From Sphaerospermopsis torques-reginae ITEP-024 (lineage in GTDB: Bacteria > Cyanobacteriota > Cyanobacteriia > Cyanobacteriales > Nostocaceae), in contig NZ_CP080598.1 of assembly GCF_019598945.1 (NCBI RefSeq), forward strand, positions 2,542,001 to 2,606,000: a DNA stretch of 64,000 nucleotides, read 5' to 3'. Under the pieces are notes generated by a model. That model had not been told where the DNA came from, did no database searches, and worked only from the letters and a program-made list of their open reading frames with translations. Each line of letters starts with the position of its first letter. The stretch's first letter is position 1. Made by a program: the position numbers and the translations under genes. Positions 9,618 through 18,944 of this stretch are shown in pieces.

Positions 9618-10622
9618 ATGTTCCCAAGTCTAAACATAATTAGCGTAGCCAGTGGAATTATGCTTATAGCATTACACTTTTTGGTAAATAAGGAAATATC
9701 ACAAGCCAAAAATCCTATCGAAATTCAATTGAACAATAAATTAGTTCAAACACAAAATTACTCAGTGAGTAATCATAAATATATTTTTAATTCGTTTTCA
9801 CAGACCTTACCTATTGTTGCAAAGGTTAAAAAAGACGAATTTGAAACTACCGATGAGTATAATAAAAGATTACAGCAAGCTTATACTTGTTTTTATGGTC
9901 AGTTAAAATCTAAAGGTATTAATATAAATAACGCTTACAATATTAAGATTAACAAAAAATCCACAGGCAACGGTGGCTACAAAGTGAGCTATGATGCAGA
10001 TAAAGAAATAGTAACCATAAGAATTGAACCTGGAATTTCCCTGAGTAATAAATACCAAGATTTTTTAGCATTAGAAGTTGAAAGCACTTCTACTACTCAA
10101 TATTTTCAAGCTGGAAGAGGTATTCTTAAAAATATTTAAACTGAAGAATACAAGTTATTAATAGGAAATATAAATAGTAGGCGCGAGGAAATATTATCAT
10201 TTTCATTAGGTAGAAATGAAGCAAGAAAACTTATCTCTAATAATATTTTAGGCGTGGCTATAGTTTGTAAATTTATTCCACCATTTGTAGACGAAAAAAG
10301 CGACTTTCATAGCTTGTTTACTGGAGACAATTTCGTTAATCGTTTTACGTCCGACATCTACAGAGCGTATACTAATATTGAAGATATAACATACACAACA
10401 AGAACAAAGTACATTATAGCTAACGCACAAAAAATAGTAGTTTATAATACTAAAAATGGAAAAATATATAGTGAATATCCAATAATTGAACAGTCGTCAA
10501 ATACTGAAAAACCATTTTCTATTACATCTAACTTTCCTTCCAGGAAGTTGCACCTCTTTAACCCGGATTTCTCACAAAGAAAAAGAAAAAAAGGGTCAAA
10601 AACTGAGAAAATGTATATGTAG
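9618..10622 (+). pseudogene. Unknown secreted protein gene with an internal TAA and a replaced 3' end
   Basis: The first segment encodes 173 residues with a hydrophobic N-terminal signal (ASGIMLIALHFLV) and a motif KDEFETTDEYNKRL seen in various uncharacterised secreted proteins. It stops at TAA 10137-10139. The same frame then stays open for 160 more codons to 10622, with normal residue usage (TEEYKLLIGNINSRREE). That is unlikely by chance in such AT-rich DNA, so I read one gene with a nonsense mutation. The last 18 or so codons lie in the 56-bp repeat (QRKRKKGSKTEK), so the original C-terminus has been displaced. Whether the first half is still a functional protein is unknown. Confidence 0.6.
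10560..10615. repeat. Right arm of the perfect 56-bp inverted repeat
   Basis: Exact inverse of 9518-9573. It overlaps and truncates the reading frame of the broken gene, so it probably arrived after that gene. Confidence 0.8.
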
Positions 10623-10759
10623 AAAGCATTTCAACAGTTATAAAGTATGACCCAAGTAACAACAGATTGTACACCAAAACAGTTCAAATTTGAAAGAGAA
10701 AGTTTCATCCTGTAAATCCTGAAATCCTGGATATCCTGATTCAGACAAATAAAATATTC

Positions 10760-10824
10760 AGATCCCCGACTTCTTTTAAATACCTTCCTATTCAGGGATC
10801 AATGATCATAAAAGTCGGGGATCT
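10760..10824. repeat. AGATCCCCGACTT hairpin repeat
   Basis: Inverted ends AGATCCCCGACTT and AAGTCGGGGATCT bracket about 40 bases. A related element is at 13904-13967 and a half copy at 18194. It lies just after the dgcN stop on the minus strand and could serve as its terminator. Nearby 10697-10740 carries the ATCCTGTAAATCCTG repeat also seen after the agmatinase gene. Confidence 0.65.
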
Positions 10825-10849
10825 AAATCACCTCATAATTATCTCTCAA

Positions 10850-11896
10850 CTAACTTCCCATCACTGCATCTAACAACAAATCACCACCAAAACGCACCGG
10901 ATCTGTACAAGGTAAACCTGTTTGATCTGTAATTTGAGCGATCGCATTTTTAGCAGCAACTTCATCTAAATCTCTAGTATTTAAAGCTATCCCCGCTACC
11001 GGAACTTTAGCAAAAGCACCCGCACCACTAGCAACAATTTCATACATTTTAATTACCTCCGGTAAAGGAGGAATCGGAACATGAGGATTATTATGATTGT
11101 GAGTTTGTCCGGCTCGATGCACTAAAATTAAATGTGTCGGTTGAGAACCTCTAATTAAAGGTAAAGTTGCAGTCGAACCAGGATGTAATAAAGAACCCTG
11201 TCCTTCAATCTGCAAAATATCATAATGTTTACCAAACCGCATCACTAACTGTTCCACTGCACCCGCAGCAAAGTCCACCCGCACCGCATCTAAAGCTACT
11301 CCATCCCCTTCCAACATTAACCCAGTTTGACCAGTAGCTAAAAATTTAGAACGCCAACTCCGTAATTTTGCTGAATGATGTAATTCTAAACTGGTGGACA
11401 TTTTACCGATAGCCATATCCGTACCCACCGTCAAGACTCGACGACAGGGAAGAGTCCGCGCTAACCCGGAAGCTATTTCTAAGTTAGCAGGTTCTTTCCG
11501 CACATCCCAAATTAACTGACCTGGTTTTAAAAGTGCGTTTAAATCCGGTATATTTCCCAGGGGAGTGTGTAACCCATTCACCAAAGACATACCGCCTTTG
11601 AGCGCATCTTTGATATCCGGCCAGTAATGATCAGGAATTATCCCACCTTTGGGAGCAATACCAATAACTAAAACTTCCGGTTGATACTGTAAAGCTGCAC
11701 TCACTGAACCCACAACAGGAACATCACGTTTTATCCCTGTTAACTCTGCTAAAGATTTACCCACACATTCCCGATCTATCACTGCAACTATAGGAGCTTC
11801 ACTATAGCGTAAAATTGATAAACCGGTTTTTCCCTGAGTTCCACTCAGTCCTTCATGCAATAAAATTGCTATCTTTTTATTAAGTGGCAGACGCAC
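10850..11896 (-). CDS. dgcN: DUF1611 protein, DgcN-like (D-glutamate N-acetyltransferase family)
   Basis: 348 residues. The N-terminal Rossmann-like domain (IAILLHEGLSGTQGKTGLSI) is followed by a P-loop-like domain with GTDMAIGKMSTSLEL. DUF1611 proteins paired with a dipeptide epimerase have been described as DgcN, acetylating D-Glu with acetyl-CoA. Here the gene overlaps the upstream epimerase gene by 17 bp, so the two are co-transcribed and probably translationally coupled. Assignment rests on family and pairing; the true substrate in this organism is inferred. A role in turnover of peptidoglycan-derived or environmental D-amino acids is plausible. Confidence 0.75.
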   Translation of the reverse strand: MRLPLNKKIAILLHEGLSGTQGKTGLSILRYSEAPIVAVIDRECVGKSLAELTGIKRDVPVVGSVSAALQYQPEVLVIGIAPKGGIIPDHYWPDIKDALKGGMSLVNGLHTPLGNIPDLNALLKPGQLIWDVRKEPANLEIASGLARTLPCRRVLTVGTDMAIGKMSTSLELHHSAKLRSWRSKFLATGQTGLMLEGDGVALDAVRVDFAAGAVEQLVMRFGKHYDILQIEGQGSLLHPGSTATLPLIRGSQPTHLILVHRAGQTHNHNNPHVPIPPLPEVIKMYEIVASGAGAFAKVPVAGIALNTRDLDEVAAKNAIAQITDQTGLPCTDPVRFGGDLLLDAVMGS

Positions 11897-12932
11897 TGTA
11901 TTGTACTCCTAAACCTGGTAAATTATTAGGTAAAATTCGTCCTTTTTCAACTGATGCACCCACAAAAGGATCATCTATTAAATTTAAATGACTATCTAAG
12001 TCTAAATAATCAGCTAATGGTGCAAGTTGGGAAGCTGCTGTATTCGCTAATGAACTATCAGAATAACAGCCAAACATCACTTGTAAATTATGTGCTTTGG
12101 CTGTATTTACCATTCTCCAAGCTTCACTTAAACCCCCAGATTTCATGAGTTTAATATTAATTCCATCTACATAATCTGCTAATGGGGGAATATCCACACT
12201 GGTAAAGCAACTTTCATCCACAAAGATGGGTAAAGGTGAATGTTCTTTCAGGGTGGCTAATTTATTTTCTTCACCTCGTGGTAATGGCTGTTCTATATAT
12301 TTTATCCCTAAATCTGCTAACCACAGAGACATAGAAATTGCATCTGCTAAACTCCAACCTCCGTTAGCATCTACAAATAAATCTATTTCTGGTGCTGTTT
12401 CTTTCACTGCTAAGAGCATTTTTCTGTCTGCTTCTATTCCCTCTTTTGCTCCTAATTTCACTTTTAATAATTGTACATCCATATATTCTAACCAGTCTTT
12501 GGTTCTGGTTGCTGCACCTTCTGGGGAGTTAATACCTATGGTTACGGATGTGGGTACTATATTCTTGATATTTAGTCCCCACATTTTCCACAATGGTAAA
12601 TTTACACTTTTCCCCATCCAATCATACAACGCCATATCTATTGCTGCTCTGGCTGCGGAAGGAATTTGATCCTGTGTTAAAACTGCTTCAATTTCCTGAC
12701 GTTGCCAAGGGTTGTATGATTCTAACACAGGGGCGATTTTTTGCAAGGCATCTGTGATCATTTCGGTAGTTTGACGGTGATTACCCACACCAAATGGTGA
12801 TGCTTCTCCCCATCCTTCGATGTCGTTTTCGATGATTTTGACGCTGATATTTGTCGTTTGTGCTGTTGTTCCTCTACTTATTGTTAAGGGGAATCTTTTG
12901 TTGACTGTGAATAGTTTGATTTGTGTTTTCAT
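11880..12932 (-). CDS. dgcA: Dipeptide (L-Ala-D/L-Glu) epimerase, enolase superfamily
   Basis: 350 residues with the full muconate-lactonising subgroup signature. The KxK acid/base Lys is in QLLKVKLG. The three metal ligands are Asp in FVDANGG, Glu in YIEQPL and Asp in FVDESC. The second catalytic Lys is in INIKLMKSGG. Family members epimerise dipeptides such as L-Ala-Glu released from murein peptides. It is first in a two-gene minus-strand operon with the DUF1611 gene, which in characterised DgcA/DgcN pairs handles D-Glu. Substrate specificity cannot be fixed from sequence. Confidence 0.82.
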   Translation of the reverse strand: MKTQIKLFTVNKRFPLTISRGTTAQTTNISVKIIENDIEGWGEASPFGVGNHRQTTEMITDALQKIAPVLESYNPWQRQEIEAVLTQDQIPSAARAAIDMALYDWMGKSVNLPLWKMWGLNIKNIVPTSVTIGINSPEGAATRTKDWLEYMDVQLLKVKLGAKEGIEADRKMLLAVKETAPEIDLFVDANGGWSLADAISMSLWLADLGIKYIEQPLPRGEENKLATLKEHSPLPIFVDESCFTSVDIPPLADYVDGINIKLMKSGGLSEAWRMVNTAKAHNLQVMFGCYSDSSLANTAASQLAPLADYLDLDSHLNLIDDPFVGASVEKGRILPNNLPGLGVQYSASAT

Positions 12933-13468
12933 TTTAGCAACTTATACTTATCAACCATAATACACTAAATAAACAAGATTCTAATTAATTAGATCCCGGA
13001 TTGTTTGAAGAAATCCGGTATCTGAATATTATCTATATTTGATTTATAAAGAAATTTAAATAATAATAATTGTCAGTTAGGTCAAACAATATAAATACTG
13101 TAAGGTAAATAGATATCTGGTGGTAATTAACTGTCTAACCTGAAACTATTGTATGAAACTATTGTCAGGACAATTCATTAATTGTCACTAGATAATTTTC
13201 ACCAGATATCTCTTGTGTCAGTTTCCTAAGTTTTGTCATTAACCTTCACAAAATAACTCTAGACACCAGAGGGGAAAAGAGACTAAAATAGAGCGATCGC
13301 TTCCTCCATAGGGAATAAAAATAGAGTAGATTCCAGATCAATAAGATACAGAATCTAAATTCAAACCCATACAGCAAGTAGAGACATTGCAGGAAATGTC
13401 TCTACTCCTGACTGCTGACTCCTGCTGTAATTAATCGAAACCTCAACCAACTTAGGATTACCTTAGCA
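12933..13468. other. Intergenic region with repeat hairpins
   Basis: No gene seen. It holds a HIP1 site near 13295, an ATCCCGGAT/AATCCGG inverted pair near 12993-13020, and a GTAGAGACATT/AATGTCTCTAC inverted repeat at 13378-13405, a type of short element widespread in cyanobacteria. Promoters of both divergent genes must lie here. Confidence 0.5.
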
Positions 13469-13894
13469 ATGACAGACAGAGATCCATACATTTATAGAAT
13501 CAAATCAGTTCAAAAAATCGTAGATGGCGACACTATTGATGCTGATATTGACCTTGGTTTTGATATCTCCCTGACTAAGCGCATTCGTCTTGATGGTATT
13601 GATACCCCAGAAAGCAGAACAACGAATACTGATGAAAAAAAACTTGGTCTTGAAGCTAAAGAATGGCTAAAAAAACAACTAGACAATAAACATCAAATTC
13701 TTGTTAAAACAAAACTTCCAAACAGCACAGAAAAATATGGGAGAATACTGGGCATGTTATACGTTGACGATGTATGTCTTAATGATCTGATGGTTGCCGA
13801 AGGATATGCTTGGAAATATGATGGTGGCACAAAAAACAAAGACTTTGAACAACTGAAAGAAATTCGTAGATTAAAAGGTAAATTAACAGAGTAA
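13469..13894 (+). CDS. Staphylococcal-nuclease-like (SNase/thermonuclease) protein
   Basis: 141 residues, a single SNase domain with no signal peptide. Visible active-site elements are VDGDTID (Asp19/Asp21), RIRLDGIDTPE (Arg40, Glu48) and KYGRILG (Arg92), matching the calcium-binding Asp and catalytic Arg/Glu/Arg of the family. It probably cleaves single- or double-stranded nucleic acid with Ca2+. Without a secretion signal it may act inside the cell or be released on lysis. It stands alone between repeat-rich gaps. Confidence 0.85.
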   Translation: MTDRDPYIYRIKSVQKIVDGDTIDADIDLGFDISLTKRIRLDGIDTPESRTTNTDEKKLGLEAKEWLKKQLDNKHQILVKTKLPNSTEKYGRILGMLYVDDVCLNDLMVAEGYAWKYDGGTKNKDFEQLKEIRRLKGKLTE

Positions 13895-13903
13895 TCAACA
13901 ACC

Positions 13904-13967
13904 AGATCCCCGACTTCTATTTTTAATTATCCCTTTCATGATAAAATTGATATCAGAAATCGGGGAT
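13904..13967. repeat. AGATCCCCGACTT hairpin repeat, second copy
   Basis: Diverged relative of 10760-10824, with inverted ends AGATCCCCGA and TCGGGGAT. It lies 10 bases after the nuclease stop and may form its 3' end. Confidence 0.55.
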
Positions 13968-14181
13968 ATTTCTGCAATGATATCCCCCACTTTTACACCA
14001 GTTTCCGAAGATATCGAGTACCCATTTAGCAGCCAAGACTTGTACTGAGCTTGTCGAATTATGCCTGCAATACAAGAGTTTTACAATTAATATCTGTACC
14101 TCATAACACTGGGAACTGCTGTATTTTCAATTAATTACACAAAAAAATTATCTCAACTCAGCTATAAAACACCTACTCCAT

Positions 14182-15105
14182 TCACCGTTTCCATTGTTGT
14201 AAAATATAACTATAAAAAGCTTCCTTATCCACTTTATCCATAGCCTTTATTTTTTTCCCTCCAGCAACTACCTTAGTCCTACCTTGACTCACACCCTGAG
14301 TAATAACTTCTGTTTCCCATTCTCGCAATTCATAAAATTCAGGTTTTCCTAAAAAAGCTGTTGCCAAAACATCCCAAAAATAATAATCTTGGGGAATAAC
14401 TAAGGCGTAACATTGACCAGCTAAATTAGAAATCGGATAATTATATTGTTTACCCATTTTCTGTACTAAATCTGATGTAACGGGTACATTATTTGTTAAG
14501 TCTAAAGGACACATAATAATTTCAATTTGCGTTTTCCAAACCTTTGCCGCAGAAACCGCATCCCAATAAACATTCCATTCTGCTGAACCATCTTGTATTG
14601 GTTCTATTCCTTTTTCGACATTTCCAGGAACATTTAACGCTCCCCCCATCCAAACTATTTTTTCAATTTTCTTTTCAATTTCTGGTGCTTTTTCTAATGC
14701 TACCGCTACAGTTGTTAAAGGTCCTGTTACCATCAAAGTAACTGGTTCTGGTGCTTCCCTTAACACCTTTACCATGAAATCTTGACCTGTTTCTTCTAGT
14801 AAAGGAGTGTTAATTTTTTCTTGTTGATTGAGAATAGGTAAATGATCAATAATTAATGAATCACGACGATAAAGACGGGGAAAAGGATTAATTCCTCTCA
14901 CTGTACTTTCAGCAACCGGAATATGAGAAAATCCCATTAAGTCCATTATTTTGCGAGTTGCACTGACAGCAGATTGAATATAACAGTCTGCGGGAGTGAC
15001 GACAATACCAAGAAGTTCGATATGTTCCATCGTCAACAGTAACATGGTGGCTAAATAATCATCCACACCACCATCATGATCCATTAATACCAGTTGTTTT
15101 TTCAT
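14182..15105 (-). CDS. Nucleoside hydrolase (IUNH family)
   Basis: 307 residues. The N-terminal calcium-binding motif is DHDGGVDD (Asp9, Asp11, Asp15, Asp16), equivalent to the canonical DTDPGxDD. Further family segments are VTGPLTTVAVALEKAPEI and KIVWMGGA. The enzyme hydrolyses ribonucleosides to free base and ribose. It is divergent from a cytosine-deaminase-like gene with only 16 bp between starts, and a ribokinase gene follows. Together these would convert cytidine to cytosine and ribose, then uracil and ribose 5-phosphate. Base preference is not certain from sequence. Confidence 0.87.
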   Translation of the reverse strand: MKKQLVLMDHDGGVDDYLATMLLLTMEHIELLGIVVTPADCYIQSAVSATRKIMDLMGFSHIPVAESTVRGINPFPRLYRRDSLIIDHLPILNQQEKINTPLLEETGQDFMVKVLREAPEPVTLMVTGPLTTVAVALEKAPEIEKKIEKIVWMGGALNVPGNVEKGIEPIQDGSAEWNVYWDAVSAAKVWKTQIEIIMCPLDLTNNVPVTSDLVQKMGKQYNYPISNLAGQCYALVIPQDYYFWDVLATAFLGKPEFYELREWETEVITQGVSQGRTKVVAGGKKIKAMDKVDKEAFYSYILQQWKR

Positions 15106-15121
15106 ATCAGGAGTTAGTTAA

Positions 15122-15553
15122 ATGGATGAGTTTATGCAAGCTGCAATTAGCGAAGCAAAACAAGGCAGAAATGAGGGCGGAATCCCCATTGGGTCTGTTT
15201 TGGTCAAAGATGGGAAAATCCTTGGTAGAGGTCATAATAAACGGGTTCAAGATGGTGATCCTGTCACCCATGCGGAAATTGATTGTTTAAGAAATGCAGG
15301 GAGAATTGGTAATTATAAAGGTACAACTTTATATTCTACATTAATGCCATGTTATTTGTGTGCCGGTGCTGTAGTACAATTTGGGATTAAAAAAGTAATT
15401 GCAGGAGAGTCGAGAACTTTTCCTGGTGCAAAAGAATTTATGGTTTCTCATGGTGTGGAAGTTATAGATTTCAACCTGGATGAATGTGAACAAATGATGA
15501 GTCAATTTATAGCAGAAAACCCTGAATTATGGAATGAAGATATAGGAGTTTAA
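15122..15553 (+). CDS. Cytosine deaminase-like nucleoside/base deaminase (yeast Fcy1 type)
   Basis: 143 residues with zinc site HAE (His50, Glu52) and PCYLC (Cys77, Cys80). Beyond the motifs it resembles yeast cytosine deaminase along its length: an N-terminal GGIPIGSVLVKDGKILGRGH, and an ending with a W-x-EDIG motif, which in Fcy1 closes the active site. It lacks the features of tRNA adenosine deaminase TadA. Expected reaction: cytosine to uracil. It shares a short divergent promoter region with the nucleoside hydrolase, supporting a joint salvage role. Confidence 0.78.
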   Translation: MDEFMQAAISEAKQGRNEGGIPIGSVLVKDGKILGRGHNKRVQDGDPVTHAEIDCLRNAGRIGNYKGTTLYSTLMPCYLCAGAVVQFGIKKVIAGESRTFPGAKEFMVSHGVEVIDFNLDECEQMMSQFIAENPELWNEDIGV

Positions 15554-15683
15554 AGGAGTCAGGAGTCAGGAGTCAAAATTTTGGATTTCCCTCGTTCCCA
15601 GTCTCTGACTCTAATTTGACTAAAGGCAAAGCCTTTAATAATTCATTCCCATACAGAGTATGGGAACGAGTAAAACGAGTAAA

Positions 15684-16604
15684 TTACGAATTACAAATTA
15701 CGAATTTATCCAAAGTAATTCTATCAGGAAAAGAACTTTGCGCCCCTAATTTTGTGGTTGCTAAAGCTCCTGCTGCTGCACCCCAAACTACAGCTTCTCT
15801 TAATGTTTTTCCCTCAAATAATGCTGCTGCTAAACCACCATTAAAAGCATCACCAGCCGCAACGGTATCTACTGCATTAACTGAAAATGCTGGAATATAA
15901 AAACTCTCTTCTTTAGTTGCACAGAAAACACCTTTTGCACCTAATTTAATGATTGCACATTTTACACCTTTTTGCAATAAAATATTAGCGGCTTTTGCTG
16001 CTGTTTCTGGTTCGTTTACAGTAAAACCTAGTAATTGACTGGCTTCAATTTCATTGGGTGTAATAATATCAATTAATGGGTAAATTTCATCTGGTAAATT
16101 ATGTGGTGCTGGTGCAGGATCGAGAATAACTTTTATATTTGCTTCTTTGGCTTTTTGGGCTGCTAAAATTACTATTTTTAAAGGAATTTCTAGTTGTAAA
16201 AGTAGGAATTTTGCATCTATCAATAAATTAGATAATCTATTGATATCATCTTGATTAACTTTACCATTTGCACCGGGAATAACTATGATATTATTTTCCC
16301 CTTGCTGATCTACAGTAATAACTGCAACCCCAGAACTGACGGTTTCATCAATTAAGATATTTTCAGTTTTAACACCACAATTTTGCAAATTTTTAATGAG
16401 TTCTGCACCAAAATTATCAGCACCTACACGCCCGATCATTTGCGTGGGTATTCCTAATTTTGCTAATGCAACTGCTTGGTTTGCACCTTTACCTCCAGGG
16501 GTGGTAAAAAAGCTTTCCCCTAGCAATGTTTCCCCAGGAATAGGTAAGTGGGATGTGGTTGCTACTAGGTCTATATTTATGCTGCCAAAAACGATAATTG
16601 TCAT
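15684..16604 (-). CDS. rbsK: Ribokinase (PfkB family)
   Basis: 306 residues. Signatures: GGKGANQAVALAKLG near residue 40 (PfkB signature 1) and AVDTVAAGDAFNGGLAAAL near the C-terminus, with the anion hole and catalytic Asp in AAGDAF. It phosphorylates ribose to ribose 5-phosphate. It converges with the deaminase gene across a repeat-containing 130-bp gap. The ribose source is likely the neighbouring nucleoside hydrolase; no ribose transporter gene is nearby. Confidence 0.85.
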   Translation of the reverse strand: MTIIVFGSINIDLVATTSHLPIPGETLLGESFFTTPGGKGANQAVALAKLGIPTQMIGRVGADNFGAELIKNLQNCGVKTENILIDETVSSGVAVITVDQQGENNIIVIPGANGKVNQDDINRLSNLLIDAKFLLLQLEIPLKIVILAAQKAKEANIKVILDPAPAPHNLPDEIYPLIDIITPNEIEASQLLGFTVNEPETAAKAANILLQKGVKCAIIKLGAKGVFCATKEESFYIPAFSVNAVDTVAAGDAFNGGLAAALFEGKTLREAVVWGAAAGALATTKLGAQSSFPDRITLDKFVICNS

Positions 16605-16721
16605 ATTCAGAAGTTATTAAATACAGCAGATTTAAGATTTTCGGGCGGGCAGGATGCCCACCCCACAAAAAGGAAAATGTTGGAATTTGTAATCTTTTAA
16701 TGTGTAATCAGAACTAAAATA

Positions 16722-17786
16722 TTAAGCACGCCATCGCAATAATACACTTTTTACAGGATTGATAAAGTCTCGTTTTTCAGATGTTGCACGGGCAAATTCT
16801 CGTTTTAATTGATAATACCATTGTGCTTGCATATCTGAATCTTTGATAAGTCGTAAAACTGGATTATATTTAAGTCCAATTTGCTGTTTTTCTACTACTG
16901 TGCGGTCTTGATCTAAAAATTTTCTGGCTAAAATATGAATCAAAGGTGTGAATATTCTTAACCATTTTGGTATACCATAAAGCACAAAATTTACTTCTGT
17001 TTCGATTTCAGAAATTGGTGTGACTGCAGTTAAATTACAAACTCGATGTTTGCCAAATGTAATTTCTTCTATTCTCACTCCTGGTAAACGAAAAGAAATT
17101 TCTACTTCGGGTATTCCTCCACCAACTAACCAATATAATCGGCTCATATTTTCCATGTTATCAGATAATTGATGTCGTCTGACTGTAAACCCATAATGTG
17201 AAGGATCAAATTGTTTGACTTCTTCATGTAGTTCTCCGCTTCTCCACCACCAAACTCGATGTACATAGGGAGAATGTGCAGGGTCCATTAAACCTGTCAC
17301 CGCATGATCTACAAAGCAAGGAAACCGCATTACTTCTACTAAATGAGGTTGTTGTTCAGGAAAACCAGGAACTATGGGAACATCTTTTTGATCAGCGTTG
17401 ACTTGAGATTTTTCGCTGTCGGCTATGTAGATCCAAATGTTGCCTTGAGTCTCATAAATAGGATATGATTGCACATCAAAACGACTCAAATCTATGTTTT
17501 GTTCTGGTAATAATGATGGAATTTCTACACATTTTCCCGCTGGATTAAAGCGCCAACCATGATAACAACATTCTACTTCTTGACCATTGAATCTACCACA
17601 ACTTAAAGGTACTGCACGATGAGGACAAATATCACGCACTGCAAAAACTTGACCTTCTTTATTTCTCATCAGCAGTACGGGTTCTCCTAAAAAAATCCGG
17701 GATACCATTTTACCTGGTTTGAGAAGATGACTAGGTAATGCGTAGTACCAAAGATTACGTAATAAGATGTGATTGTTATCTATCAT
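16722..17786 (-). CDS. Rieske non-haem iron oxygenase (VanA-like, ring-hydroxylating type)
   Basis: 354 residues. The N-terminal Rieske domain binds a 2Fe-2S cluster by CPH (Cys54, His56) and CCYH (Cys73, His76). The C-terminal catalytic domain has a mononuclear iron motif DPAHSPYVH, with another Asp upstream in FVDHAVTGLMDP. Architecture matches the single-component oxygenases such as vanillate demethylase subunit A. The substrate is unknown and no reductase gene is adjacent; plant-type ferredoxin could serve. No TM segments at the C-terminus, unlike PaO-type chloroplast enzymes. Confidence 0.82.
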   Translation of the reverse strand: MIDNNHILLRNLWYYALPSHLLKPGKMVSRIFLGEPVLLMRNKEGQVFAVRDICPHRAVPLSCGRFNGQEVECCYHGWRFNPAGKCVEIPSLLPEQNIDLSRFDVQSYPIYETQGNIWIYIADSEKSQVNADQKDVPIVPGFPEQQPHLVEVMRFPCFVDHAVTGLMDPAHSPYVHRVWWWRSGELHEEVKQFDPSHYGFTVRRHQLSDNMENMSRLYWLVGGGIPEVEISFRLPGVRIEEITFGKHRVCNLTAVTPISEIETEVNFVLYGIPKWLRIFTPLIHILARKFLDQDRTVVEKQQIGLKYNPVLRLIKDSDMQAQWYYQLKREFARATSEKRDFINPVKSVLLRWRA

Positions 17787-18016
17787 GTATGGCTAAGATA
17801 TGACTAGGGAAAATATACAAAAATAATCATAGACAACAAGTGTCATTTTAAACAGCTTTATTTTTGTTGATTGCTATTCGTAGGTTGGGATTCGCGTTAG
17901 TGCTACAAAGCGATGGAATTTAGACACAAAGCAGTTTAAGGTAGGGTAAACCAACATTGACAAACCTTAGTTTTGTTGCGCTATCGCTGAACGCAACCTA
18001 AATTACAAATTATTTT

Positions 18017-18190
18017 CTATTCTACATTTACCCAAAAGTCTGCGGTTTTGATTTTACCATTGCGGTCAAATTGCATCCACATTTTATAAGTTCCTGACTG
18101 GGGAAATTTGGTATGAAATTTCACTGTTCCATCAGGAGTATTTTTCATGGCATGGGCGTGAAGATAGTCGGATTTTGTGAATTGATCGTA
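18017..18190 (-). pseudogene. C-terminal fragment of a secreted HxH protein
   Basis: The minus strand encodes about 57 codons ending FWVNVE and stop, including the segment SDYLHAHAMKNTPDGTVKFH. It has no start. Its upstream side runs directly into the AGATCCCCGACTT repeat at 18194, which marks a breakpoint. The fold looks like a small beta-sandwich metal-binding domain (HAHAM, then GTYKMWMQF), but the family is not certain. It is a remnant, not an intact gene. Confidence 0.6.
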
Positions 18191-18364
18191 GAAGTCGGGG
18201 ATCTGGGTATCAAGAAATGATAGGGCTAAATACTTAAAATGTTTTGAGAACTTAATCAGTGATGAAATTGTTTAAAAAGCTAACGATTTTGATTTTTATC
18301 TATCTTGTGATAGTAGATTAATTAACTTTTTTAAACATTGTAATTCCGTATCATATATCTAATT

Positions 18365-18478
18365 ATTTGGACACATCCTACAGGAAGATGACTATAAATA
18401 GGAGTAGAATTAAATTAATCTTGGTGTGTCGAATAACTGCTTTCTATGGAGGTTTAGCCGAGCTAAACCTTTTTTTTA
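18365..18478 (+). ncRNA. Putative sRNA, tandem array unit 1
   Basis: The unit begins TTGGACACATCCTACAGG with a small hairpin closed by CATC/GATG, continues through AATTAAATTAATC, and ends in an intrinsic terminator. The terminator has an 8-bp stem AGGTTTAG/CTAAACCT (18450-18470) followed by eight T. The first 25 bases are nearly identical to unit 5. No open frame of note. The 5' end is estimated. Confidence 0.6.
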
Positions 18479-18751
18479 TGATGAGACAAATTAGCAAAGA
18501 ATATTAATTTTCTCAAAAATCATCTTTCCTAGAGACTGATTAATTTACCCCATAAAGTATCTATAGAAATATAATCTACTTCTACTCAAGACTTGTTCTG
18601 TGATCAAGCCTTTCTTTTTTAGTCATCATTCTTGACATTGACACTTTCGATTATTCTCAATTATTGTAGGTTGAATAATGTCAACTCTAGGAAGAAAGAA
18701 TAATTTTTTGACAGGTATATTGAATTCAGCTAGTAACAGGTAAACTCATAT

Positions 18752-18861
18752 TTGTATACATCCTCTAGGTAGATGATATAAAATCTAAGTAAGCTTAAAT
18801 TAACTAGATATGGTAAACACTTGGTATATATCTGGGCTTGGCGAAAAACCAAGCCTTTTTT
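18752..18861 (+). ncRNA. Putative sRNA, tandem array unit 2
   Basis: Hairpin CATCCTCTAGGTAGATG, then TTAAATTAACTAGATATGG and TAAACACTTGGTATATA, then a terminator GGCTTGG/CCAAGCC (18835-18855) with six T. The middle part is nearly identical to unit 4. Confidence 0.6.
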
Positions 18862-18944
18862 GTGGTAGATAAATAGCAACGCTTGGATTTTCCCACAACT
18901 ATTCCCACAAGTAAATTATTACTCACACACAATATAAAAATCTA

